Of a stretch of DNA of 13,576 nt, positions 6,799-13,576 are shown piece by piece (positions within the stretch are counted from its first letter, which is position 1; each line of letters begins with the position of its first letter). Both the position numbers and the translations under genes were made by a program. This stretch comes from Bacteroidota bacterium (lineage in GTDB: Bacteria; Bacteroidota; Bacteroidia; B-17B0; Aurantibacillaceae). The notes below the pieces were generated by a model, which searched no databases, was not told the origin of the DNA, and saw only the letters and a list, made by a program, of their open reading frames with translations. Location of the stretch: NCBI GenBank assembly GCA_025359355.1, contig JANYGR010000270.1, positions 1 through 13,576 of the forward strand, given 5' to 3'.

Positions 6799-7665
6799 AT
6801 GCAGTTCATTCCATCCATCCATACAATAAATCATTTAGTTAAAGCTGTTTTAGGCACTATTGAATGGTTATTCGGTAATCCTAACCCCACCGGTGAATTA
6901 GTAGTTATTAACTATCATGGAACGCCGCTAAAATTTAGTTCTAATTTTGAGAAACAATTACAATTTTTTCAAAAAGAATTTACATTAATTGCACCATCTG
7001 ATATAAATTCATTTTATAATAATACGATTACTAAATCATCTAAACCTTTTCTGTTATTGACATTTGATGACGGAGTGTTAAATAATTTATATGCCATCGA
7101 CGTATTAAATAAATATAACTTAAAGGCTTATTTTTTTGTAGTTCCAGATTTCATTAATACAAAAGTTGAATTGCAGAAAGAATATTTTATTACTCATATC
7201 AGACCTACAATTCATAGTGTAATAGACAATAAAGATGAAGATTTTAAGGCCATTGGCTGGAGTGAGCTAAAAAAACTAGCTAATAACGGACATCAAATTG
7301 GGTCTCATACCAAAACACATACATTAGTAAATACGGATAGTGTTGAGAAAGTTCAATTAGAAATTATTGAAAGCAAAATTATTATTGAGCAAGAAATTCA
7401 ATTAGAAACGGTAAATTCGTTTTGTAGTATTAACGACTCATCATTAAGTATAAATAAAACGTCAATGGATTTAGTGAAAAAAAATTATGATTATTTTTTT
7501 TCAACCTATCCAGGGTCTAATCTTAATGATAAAAATAAGTTATTAATATATCGTTGTAATATTGAAAGTTATTGGTTGCTTGGGGCTGTTAAATATGCTA
7601 TTGGTAAATGGGATCAAAAACGTTGGGCTGCTAAAATACATAGTTTTAAAAAATTGGTAGAATGA
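6799..7665 (+). CDS. NodB-type polysaccharide deacetylase family protein
   Basis: The 288-residue protein shows carbohydrate esterase family 4 motifs: TFDDG (88-92, with Asp90 and Asp91) and the metal-binding His170 and His174 in GSHTKTHT. The segment INYHGTPL (38-45) is the usual first strand. Enzymes of this family remove N- or O-acetyl groups from sugars with a divalent metal. There is no clear signal peptide, although residues 14-25 are mildly hydrophobic, so a cytoplasmic or inner-membrane-associated precursor is the likely substrate and not mature peptidoglycan. The start lies 1 base after the acetyltransferase stop. The end overlaps the next gene by 4 bases (ATGA), indicating translational coupling. 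Confidence 0.85.
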   Translation: MQFIPSIHTINHLVKAVLGTIEWLFGNPNPTGELVVINYHGTPLKFSSNFEKQLQFFQKEFTLIAPSDINSFYNNTITKSSKPFLLLTFDDGVLNNLYAIDVLNKYNLKAYFFVVPDFINTKVELQKEYFITHIRPTIHSVIDNKDEDFKAIGWSELKKLANNGHQIGSHTKTHTLVNTDSVEKVQLEIIESKIIIEQEIQLETVNSFCSINDSSLSINKTSMDLVKKNYDYFFSTYPGSNLNDKNKLLIYRCNIESYWLLGAVKYAIGKWDQKRWAAKIHSFKKLVE

Positions 7666-8435
7666 TTTATAAAAATATTTTCACATCAATAAACAATCAG
7701 GTTTTGTTAATTACAATTAATAGAACAGAAAGTTATAATACATTGAGTTTACAATGTATGGAAGATATTAGTAATGTATTAGCTAGTGCAGAAAACGATG
7801 AGGCTGTAAAATGTATTATCATTACTGGAGCTGGAGATAAGGCATTTATATCAGGTGCTGATATAAATGAATTTAAGGCTTTGAAATCGAATGAAGGAGA
7901 GGCTTTTTCTAGAAATGGGCATTTGTTTATTAATTCGATCGAAAACTTTAATAAGCCTATCATTGCTGCGATTAATGGATATGCTTTAGGTGGAGGTTGC
8001 GAAGTGGCTATGGCTTGTCATTTAAGAATAGCAAGTGAAAATGCTTATTTTGGACAGCCTGAAATAAAATTAGGTATTATGCCTGGTTATGGCGGAACTC
8101 AACGTATTTTACAATATTTAGGAAAAAATAAAGCACTTGAATATTTATTATTAGGTAAACGTATATCTGCAGAAGAGGCATTTAATAGTGGTTTGGTAAA
8201 CGAAGTTGTTCCATTAAATCAATTATTAATAAGGGCTCAAGAGTTGGCGGAAAGCATTGCATCTTACAGTTCAACTTCCGTTAAAGGAATTTTAAAAGCA
8301 GTTAATGCTTATTATAATTCGAATGAAAATGGGTTTGAAGTAGAAATGAAAGCCTTTGGAGAATGTATTGAAACGACTAATTTTAGAGAAGGGATTGCTG
8401 CTTTTTTAGAAAAACGAAAACCATTTTTCAAATAA
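7662..8435 (+). CDS. Enoyl-CoA hydratase/isomerase (crotonase) family
   Basis: The 257-residue protein is a standard-length crotonase. It has the CoA and oxyanion-hole segments SGADI (64-68) and ALGGGCE (108-114). The two acid residues of true enoyl-CoA hydratases are present: Glu114 in GGGCE and Glu134 in FGQPE, followed by the typical IMPGYGGTQR. Hydration of a trans-2-enoyl-CoA is therefore the best guess, with the usual role in fatty-acid or related acyl-CoA metabolism. The location is odd, since it overlaps the deacetylase by ATGA and sits 1 base before a glycosyltransferase. It may supply a hydroxyacyl group for glycan decoration, or it may simply be carried along in the operon. Family assignment is firm; substrate is unknown. 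Confidence 0.92.
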   Translation: MIYKNIFTSINNQVLLITINRTESYNTLSLQCMEDISNVLASAENDEAVKCIIITGAGDKAFISGADINEFKALKSNEGEAFSRNGHLFINSIENFNKPIIAAINGYALGGGCEVAMACHLRIASENAYFGQPEIKLGIMPGYGGTQRILQYLGKNKALEYLLLGKRISAEEAFNSGLVNEVVPLNQLLIRAQELAESIASYSSTSVKGILKAVNAYYNSNENGFEVEMKAFGECIETTNFREGIAAFLEKRKPFFK

Positions 8436-8436
8436 T

Positions 8437-9495
8437 ATGTCTGACACATCAACAAAAACAATCATTATTTTATATACTGAGTTGGCAGGCTATTTACTTA
8501 GTTGTATTAATGAATTAGCTAACAACAATGTTAAGGTGCATATTGTTAATTATCCAATAAATAAAGAAGCTCCTTTTCAGTTTGAAAACACAAATACTAC
8601 AATTACGTTTTATAACAGAAATGATTATGATTATGAATCACTAATTAAATTAGTAGAAACAATCAATCCATCCCTTATTTATTGTGCAGGTTGGAGTGAT
8701 AAGGATTATCTAAAAACAATAAAATATTTTAAGTCAAAAACCACAACGTTATTAGGGTTTGACAATCAATGGGAAGGCTCATTAAAGCAGCAATTATCAA
8801 GTATTTATGCACGTTTATTTATTACTCCATATTTTAAATATGCTTTTGTACCAGGCAACATACAGCAAGACTTCGCATTGAAATTAGGCTTTAAAAAAAC
8901 ACATATTATTACTGGCGCGTATTCTGCAAACACAACCGTTTTCGAACAAAATTATCTGAATGATCAAGAAAAAAAACGACAAGCATTTCCTCATAAATTT
9001 ATTTTTGTAGGTCGTTATGTTGCTAATAAAGGACTTTTGGAGTTATGGCAGGCATTTACTGAATTACAAAATGAACAACCAAATGATTGGGAATTATGGT
9101 GCCTAGGTGTTGGAGATATCAGTCCAATTAATCATCCTAAGATTAAACATTTTGGTTTTGTACAACCTTCTGATTTAGCAACATATACTGAACAAACAGG
9201 CGTTTTTGTGTTGCCTAGTCGTTTTGAACCATGGGGTGTTGTTGTGCATGAATACGCCGCTTCAGGCTTTCCACTTTTACTAAGCAATAGAGTAGGAGCG
9301 AGGGAACAATTTATACAAGAAGGAAAAAATGGTTTTGAATTTGAAGCAGGAAATGTAGAGTCAATTAAACTAGCATTACAAAAAATAATAACCTTAAAGG
9401 ATTCTGAATTGTTTGCTATGGGCGAAAAATCAAATGAATTATCAAAATCTATTTCGCCAAAAACTTGGGCAGATAGTTTACTTAAGATTTTATAA
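8437..9495 (+). CDS. GT4-like glycosyltransferase (GT-B fold)
   Basis: In this 352-residue protein the C-terminal half carries the nucleotide-sugar site. It contains FVGRYVANKGLLELWQAF (from about 190), GVGDI, and PSRFEPWGVVVHEYAASG (260-277) with the E-x7-E pair Glu264/Glu272, then NGFEFEAGN. This is typical of retaining family 4 enzymes. The N-terminal half (TIIILYTELAGYLLSCINELA...) is the diverged acceptor-binding domain. There are no membrane spans, so it acts on the cytoplasmic side, probably on a lipid-linked glycan. It is the last gene of the operon that starts at 5841. Its stop codon lies 2 bases from that of convergent purC, with no hairpin between. Confidence 0.88.
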   Translation: MSDTSTKTIIILYTELAGYLLSCINELANNNVKVHIVNYPINKEAPFQFENTNTTITFYNRNDYDYESLIKLVETINPSLIYCAGWSDKDYLKTIKYFKSKTTTLLGFDNQWEGSLKQQLSSIYARLFITPYFKYAFVPGNIQQDFALKLGFKKTHIITGAYSANTTVFEQNYLNDQEKKRQAFPHKFIFVGRYVANKGLLELWQAFTELQNEQPNDWELWCLGVGDISPINHPKIKHFGFVQPSDLATYTEQTGVFVLPSRFEPWGVVVHEYAASGFPLLLSNRVGAREQFIQEGKNGFEFEAGNVESIKLALQKIITLKDSELFAMGEKSNELSKSISPKTWADSLLKIL

Positions 9496-9497
9496 AA

Positions 9498-10433
9498 CTA
9501 AAGCGCAGCTAAAATATTTTTTTCAACGCGTTCCAATAAATTATTTGTAGGATATTTTACAAACTTATCTCCTGTTACTTTTTCATAAAGTTCGATATAG
9601 CGTTCGGATATTTCATTAACCCAAGCGTCACTCATTTCAGGAATTTGCTGCCCTTCTTTACCTTGGAAACCATTGTCAATTAACCAACGACGAACAAACT
9701 CTTTGCTTAGTTGTTTTTGTTCTTCATTATTATCTTGTCGTTGTTGGTATCCTTCTAAATAAAAATAACGTGACGAATCGGGTGTGTGAATTTCGTCCAT
9801 TAAATATATTTTACCATCACACAAACCAAATTCATATTTAGTGTCCACTAAAATAAGTCCCATTTTATTGGCTATTTCCTGACCACGAGCATATAATTTA
9901 CGGGTATAGTCTTCTAATTGCTTATAATGTTCTTCGGATACAATACCTTGTTTTAAAATTTCTTCTCTGCTAATATCTTCATCATGTCCTACAGAAGCCT
10001 TTGTAGTAGGTGTAATAATGGGTTCAGGAAATTTATCATTTTCTTTTAATCCTTCAGGTAAGGTAACACCACATAAAGTTCTTAATCCACTGTTATAGGT
10101 TCGAGCAGCATGACCTGCTAAATAACCACGAATAACCATTTCAACTTTAAATGGCTGGCAAACTCTACCAATACTAACAACAGGATCAGGTACAGCAGTT
10201 ATCCAATTAGGAATAATATCTTTTGTGGCCTCTAAAAATTTAGATGCTATTTGATTTAATACTTGTCCTTTGTAAGGTATGCCTTTAGGTAAAACCACGT
10301 CAAATGCACTAATACGATCACTTGCTACCATTACTAATAATTTATCATCGATATTATAAACATCTCTTACTTTGCCTTTATAATAACTTTTTTGTTTTGG
10401 GAAATTAAAATGGGTAACGGTTAGTGCTGACAT
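9498..10433 (-). CDS. purC: Phosphoribosylaminoimidazole-succinocarboxamide synthase (SAICAR synthetase)
   Basis: This cytoplasmic enzyme joins CAIR and aspartate with ATP to give SAICAR in purine synthesis. Family motifs are clear: GKVRDVY (20-26), ASDRISAFDVVLPKGIPYKG (37-56), PEPIITPTTKA, the signature LVDTKYEFG (195-203) and DEIHTPDSSRY (213-223). At 311 residues it is the long form, as in yeast Ade1 and many Bacteroidota, rather than the roughly 240-residue E. coli type. The start at 10433 gives a normal N terminus. It lies 34 bases after the polymerase-like gene on the same strand, so the two may be co-transcribed. A weak TATATTTA lies in that gap. I see no purine riboswitch. Confidence 0.97.
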   Translation of the reverse strand: MSALTVTHFNFPKQKSYYKGKVRDVYNIDDKLLVMVASDRISAFDVVLPKGIPYKGQVLNQIASKFLEATKDIIPNWITAVPDPVVSIGRVCQPFKVEMVIRGYLAGHAARTYNSGLRTLCGVTLPEGLKENDKFPEPIITPTTKASVGHDEDISREEILKQGIVSEEHYKQLEDYTRKLYARGQEIANKMGLILVDTKYEFGLCDGKIYLMDEIHTPDSSRYFYLEGYQQRQDNNEEQKQLSKEFVRRWLIDNGFQGKEGQQIPEMSDAWVNEISERYIELYEKVTGDKFVKYPTNNLLERVEKNILAAL

Positions 10434-10467
10434 AATTATTTATTTTGAGGAGGTAAATATAAAAAGA

Positions 10468-11847
10468 TTAAAGTATATTAGTTTGATTCAATGGTTTAAT
10501 TGCCATATTTTCAATTTCTGATTGCTCTTTTTGAAGATGATACTCTTCTGTTTTTTTTAAGTAATCTTCTTTGGTGTAGTAATAAAGCCACATATAAGCC
10601 ATAAAGCCACCGTATGTATAATTTCCTTGTCTTGCCAACTGCAATAAAATAATTATTAATACAGCATTGGAAATAAGCCAATGGTAATCACTTATTTCAT
10701 TGTCAGGGTCTTTTTTAATGTAATAGTTTTTGATAAACAAAAACATAAATATTATACCATATAAACCAGTTTCCGATACGATTCGTAAAAGCATAGAATT
10801 AGCATCAGAAGAATTATTTTTATATTCATTTCCCATATAAGAATTGAGATTATATTTCTCGAATGCAATACCATGAGATCCTAATCCTGAGCCAAATAAA
10901 GGATTACGGACAAAGTTTTCTTTTGCTACAACAAAATTATTATATTGTACAAAACTCGACCCGTGAATTTTTCCTAAGATATTTATTTTATGAGATATTT
11001 GTTGTAAAGCTCCTCCTTGAGATTCACTCGACCCATCTTTTTCTAAAATCCCTTCAAAATATAGAGCGGTTACCCCATCTATACGTGATTTAAACTCATC
11101 AACGTTATTATATAAATAATAAAAAATAATTAAAACTACGGGTACTGCGAACATCAGATACCTTACTATACCAAAATTAATCAATAATAAAATTACCACA
11201 AATAATATTCCTAAATATGCTACGGAAGAAAATGTTAAAAGATAAGTTAATACGATTAAAATGGATTTATTTCTATTAATAAAATAAGCAGTTCTGAAAA
11301 ATAAATTATAAACTGCAATAAAAAAGGCTGGCCCAATTGTAGAGGCTACATAAGAAGGTTCGCTAAAAAAGCCATTAACACGAAGCCCAAAAAATCCTCC
11401 ATTTGCTAATCCCCATTTATTAAATCCTAAATAGCGAAAATCAAAACCATACCGAAACCCTATATTAAATGAAATAATCTGAATAATACATATAATGCAT
11501 GCTACTACACAGAAGTTCATATAAATTGCAAAGAATTTTTGTATATCCCTATCATAATATTCAAATACATAGTAAAAAAATAAAACGCCTAAAAAAATAT
11601 TCAAATAGATTTTAAAAAAATCACTTATTGTATTGTTTTCAAAAAAAATATTGATCAAGCCAAATATTAATAAAGGAATAAAAATGTAAAATATTTGCGT
11701 AGGAAAGCGATACTTGAAAATAAAAACTATTAATAATAAGATAAGAGGAATATAATTCAAATAAAACTCAAAGGGAGTTTTAAATAAAATAATTACGCTG
11801 AAAAATAATATAGAAAAAATACCAAAATCTATGAGCTTACTTAACAT
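10468..11847 (-). CDS. O-antigen ligase/polymerase-like membrane protein (Wzy/WaaL type)
   Basis: The 459-residue protein has ten or more hydrophobic segments and one large loop (about 250-355). The sequence RVNGFFSEPSY (156-166) and the later NPLFGSGLGSHG (315-326) followed by SDANSMLLRIVSETGLYG (347-364) are the pattern of the Wzy_C/O-antigen ligase family. Such proteins polymerise or attach lipid-linked glycans on the outer side of the inner membrane. It stands outside the glycan operon, on the opposite strand and beyond purC, but may serve the same surface polymer. The C-terminal tail (about 430-459) is charged and cytoplasmic-like. Ligase and polymerase cannot be told apart by sequence alone. 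Confidence 0.85.
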   Translation of the reverse strand: MLSKLIDFGIFSILFFSVIILFKTPFEFYLNYIPLILLLIVFIFKYRFPTQIFYIFIPLLIFGLINIFFENNTISDFFKIYLNIFLGVLFFYYVFEYYDRDIQKFFAIYMNFCVVACIICIIQIISFNIGFRYGFDFRYLGFNKWGLANGGFFGLRVNGFFSEPSYVASTIGPAFFIAVYNLFFRTAYFINRNKSILIVLTYLLTFSSVAYLGILFVVILLLINFGIVRYLMFAVPVVLIIFYYLYNNVDEFKSRIDGVTALYFEGILEKDGSSESQGGALQQISHKINILGKIHGSSFVQYNNFVVAKENFVRNPLFGSGLGSHGIAFEKYNLNSYMGNEYKNNSSDANSMLLRIVSETGLYGIIFMFLFIKNYYIKKDPDNEISDYHWLISNAVLIIILLQLARQGNYTYGGFMAYMWLYYYTKEDYLKKTEEYHLQKEQSEIENMAIKPLNQTNIL

Positions 11848-11866
11848 CAGATAAATGTAAAGTTTT

Positions 11867-11895
11867 TAAAGTTATTTTTGTTTCATTTGTTACAA
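11867..11895 (-). promoter_or_regulatory. Candidate promoter of the polymerase-like gene
   Basis: On the reverse strand TTG (11893-11895), an 18-base spacer and TAACTTTA (11867-11874) match the Bacteroidota pattern with one mismatch in the -7 box. The leader would be only about 15 bases before the ATG at 11847. Confidence 0.4.
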
Positions 11896-11940
11896 AAAAT
11901 GAATAAAATATATAATGAAATTGAGTGTTTTCGTTCGTAA

Positions 11941-11956
11941 AAAAACTGTAATTTCG
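11941..11956 (+). promoter_or_regulatory. Candidate -7 region of pruA promoter
   Basis: AAAAACTGTAATTTCG contains TAATTTCG (11949-11956), one mismatch from TAnnTTTG, 22 bases before the pruA start. The first 14 bases are identical to the -7 region proposed for the operon at 5841. No TTG sits at ideal spacing: the nearest (11921-11923) is 25 bases away. Confidence 0.35.
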
Positions 11957-11978
11957 CTCATCTTTAAAAACTACAATT

Positions 11979-13576
11979 ATGCCTAAAGGAATTTATAAAG
12001 TACCCGTTGCGGTAAATGAACCAATTAAGAATTATGCTTCAAAAAGTCCAGAAAGGTTGGAATTACAAGCTATGTTAAAAGAATTGCGTAGCAAGGAAAT
12101 AGAAATACCTATGTATATAGGAGATAAAGAAGTTAAAAGTGAAACTAAAGTGAGGTTAGCACCTCCACACGACCATAAACATACGTTAGGTCATTTTTAT
12201 AAAAGTGATAAAATACATGTAGAGCAAGCGATTGCTGCCGCTTTGGCTGCTAAAGATAAATGGGCTAGTTTAAGCTGGGAACACCGCGCTAGTATATTTT
12301 TGAAAGCTGCCGAATTAATAGCAGGACCTTACAGAGCTAAGTTAAATGCCGCTACTATGCTAGGTCAAAGTAAAAGCGCCTATCAGGCTGAAATTGACAG
12401 TGCTTGTGAGATTATAGACTTTTTAAGATTTAATGTTCAGTATATGACTGAGATCTATGCTGATCAACCAGTTTCTGGACCTGGAGTTTGGAATCGCCTA
12501 GAATGGCGACCTTTAGAAGGGTTTGTGTATGCCTTAACTCCATTTAATTTTACAGCCATTGCAGGTAATCTGCCTACAAGTTGTGCTATGATGGGCAATG
12601 TGGTTGTTTGGAAACCAAGTAACACACAGGTGTATAGCGCAAATGTATTAATGGAAATATTTAAAAAAGCAGGCGTGCCCGATGGTGTAATTAATTTAAT
12701 TTACCCAAGTGGTCCTGATGCTGCCGAAGTTGTATTTAATCACAAAGATTTTGCAGGTATTCATTTTACGGGTAGTACAGAGGTATTTCAAAATATTTGG
12801 CAAACAATTGGTAACAACATTCATAAATATAAATCGTACCCACGTATTGTTGGCGAAACAGGTGGAAAAGATTTTATTATGGCGCACAAAAGTGCCGATG
12901 TAAATGTACTAGCTACAGCCCTTTCGCGTGGTGCCTTTGAATATCAAGGGCAGAAATGTTCAGCTTGTTCGCGTGCTTACATTCCATCTAATTTATGGGA
13001 AGAAACAAAAAAATTAGTATTAGCCGATTTAAAATCAATGAAAATGGGCGGTACCGAAGATTTTACTAATTTTATAAATGCCGTAATTGACGAAAAAAGT
13101 TTTGATAAATTAGCTACATACATTGATGCTGCTAAAAAAGATAACAATGTAGAAATTATTGCTGGTGGAAATTACGATAAAACAAAAGGCTATTTTATTG
13201 AACCCACTATTATTGTAGCAAAAGATGCAAAGTATGTAACCATGTGCGAAGAATTATTTGGCCCTGTATTAACACTTTTTGTTTACGATGCCGATAAGTT
13301 TGAAGAAACGATGGCCATTGTGGATTCAACTTCTATATATGCCTTAACGGGAGCTATTATAGCGCAAGACCGTTACGCCATTGAATTAGCCACAAAAAAA
13401 TTAAGCAATGCTGCTGGTAATTTTTACATTAACGATAAATGTACCGGTGCCGTTGTTGGCCAGCAACCCTTTGGTGGAGCGCGTGGCAGCGGTACAAACG
13501 ATAAAGCCGGAGCAAAAATAAATTTGTTGCGTTGGGTAAGCCCACGTACTATTAAAGAAGTTTGGGTACCACCAAC
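11979..13576 (+). CDS. pruA: L-glutamate gamma-semialdehyde (P5C) dehydrogenase, 3' end cut by window
   Basis: The frame is open from the ATG to the window edge (532 codons), so about ten residues of the usual 540 or so are probably missing. The enzyme oxidises glutamate semialdehyde to glutamate with NAD+, the second step of proline breakdown. Seen motifs are the N-terminal ...NEPIKNYASKSPER, the Rossmann segment TPFNFTAIAGNLP, WKPSNTQ, FTGSTEVF, catalytic Glu293 in GETGGKD, catalytic Cys327 in QGQKCSACSR, and EELFGPVLT near the end of the substrate domain, then PFGGARGSGTNDKAG. It is the single-function form with no fused proline dehydrogenase visible. It is transcribed divergently from the polymerase-like gene, with a 131-base gap. 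Confidence 0.96.
   Translation, partial: MPKGIYKVPVAVNEPIKNYASKSPERLELQAMLKELRSKEIEIPMYIGDKEVKSETKVRLAPPHDHKHTLGHFYKSDKIHVEQAIAAALAAKDKWASLSWEHRASIFLKAAELIAGPYRAKLNAATMLGQSKSAYQAEIDSACEIIDFLRFNVQYMTEIYADQPVSGPGVWNRLEWRPLEGFVYALTPFNFTAIAGNLPTSCAMMGNVVVWKPSNTQVYSANVLMEIFKKAGVPDGVINLIYPSGPDAAEVVFNHKDFAGIHFTGSTEVFQNIWQTIGNNIHKYKSYPRIVGETGGKDFIMAHKSADVNVLATALSRGAFEYQGQKCSACSRAYIPSNLWEETKKLVLADLKSMKMGGTEDFTNFINAVIDEKSFDKLATYIDAAKKDNNVEIIAGGNYDKTKGYFIEPTIIVAKDAKYVTMCEELFGPVLTLFVYDADKFEETMAIVDSTSIYALTGAIIAQDRYAIELATKKLSNAAGNFYINDKCTGAVVGQQPFGGARGSGTNDKAGAKINLLRWVSPRTIKEVWVPP

Noticed and set aside
7733..7963. Reverse-strand open frame
   Set aside because: It lies inside the enoyl-CoA hydratase gene, whose catalytic motifs prove the other strand codes.
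10434..10467. Purine riboswitch before purC
   Set aside because: The gap is only 34 bases and follows another gene. There is no room for a purine aptamer.
10863..11093. Forward-strand open frame
   Set aside because: It is antisense inside the polymerase-like membrane protein and shows no family motif.
12696..12903. Two short overlapping open frames on opposite strands
   Set aside because: Both lie inside pruA, whose frame here carries FTGSTEVF and GETGGKD.

Overview
The window is AT-rich DNA that looks like a member of the Bacteroidota. The evidence is a C-terminal type IX secretion (T9SS) sorting domain, a promoter of the TTG-N18-TAnnTTTG type in front of a zinc-free type B ribosomal protein L31, a lipoprotein with a Cys-Lys-Lys-Asp start, and the long SAICAR synthetase and P5C dehydrogenase types common in that phylum. 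I cannot place it more precisely from this sequence.

Positions 1-2892 are a repeat-rich, gene-poor accessory stretch. It opens with an array of small hairpins built on a 165-bp tandem period (1-575). An apparent internally deleted, MITE-like relative (578-750) of the transposable element further right follows directly. Next come two copies of a 30-bp REP-like hairpin repeat (887-916 and 982-1011) and a terminator. A reverse-strand gene for an exported MORN/YwqK-type repeat protein (1171-2133) comes next. The stretch ends with an apparently intact REP-associated tyrosine (HUH/Y1) transposase element (2177-2892) bounded by perfect 29-bp inverted repeats.

The right end of that element abuts a decayed T9SS-exported propeller-like gene (2893-3796). 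This gene has no 5' part and has one in-frame stop codon. A reverse-strand lipoprotein with a predicted beta-helix (3828-5309) faces it.

From 5340 onward the window looks like ordinary, tightly packed chromosome. rpmE2 has its own promoter and terminator. A four-gene operon follows (5841-9495), with junctions of +1, -4 and +1 bases. It encodes a GNAT acetyltransferase, a NodB-type polysaccharide deacetylase, a crotonase-family enoyl-CoA hydratase and a GT4-like glycosyltransferase. It looks like a glycan-building or glycan-tailoring operon with an unexpected acyl-CoA enzyme inside it. Reverse-strand purC and an O-antigen ligase/polymerase-like membrane protein converge on it, with only 2 bases between the glycosyltransferase and purC stop codons. 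The window ends inside pruA (L-glutamate gamma-semialdehyde dehydrogenase), which is transcribed away from the polymerase gene and lacks only its last residues.

The strongest unusual signals are the transposase element with its non-autonomous relative, the hairpin array with an apparent compensatory stem change, and the mixed glycan/acyl-CoA operon.
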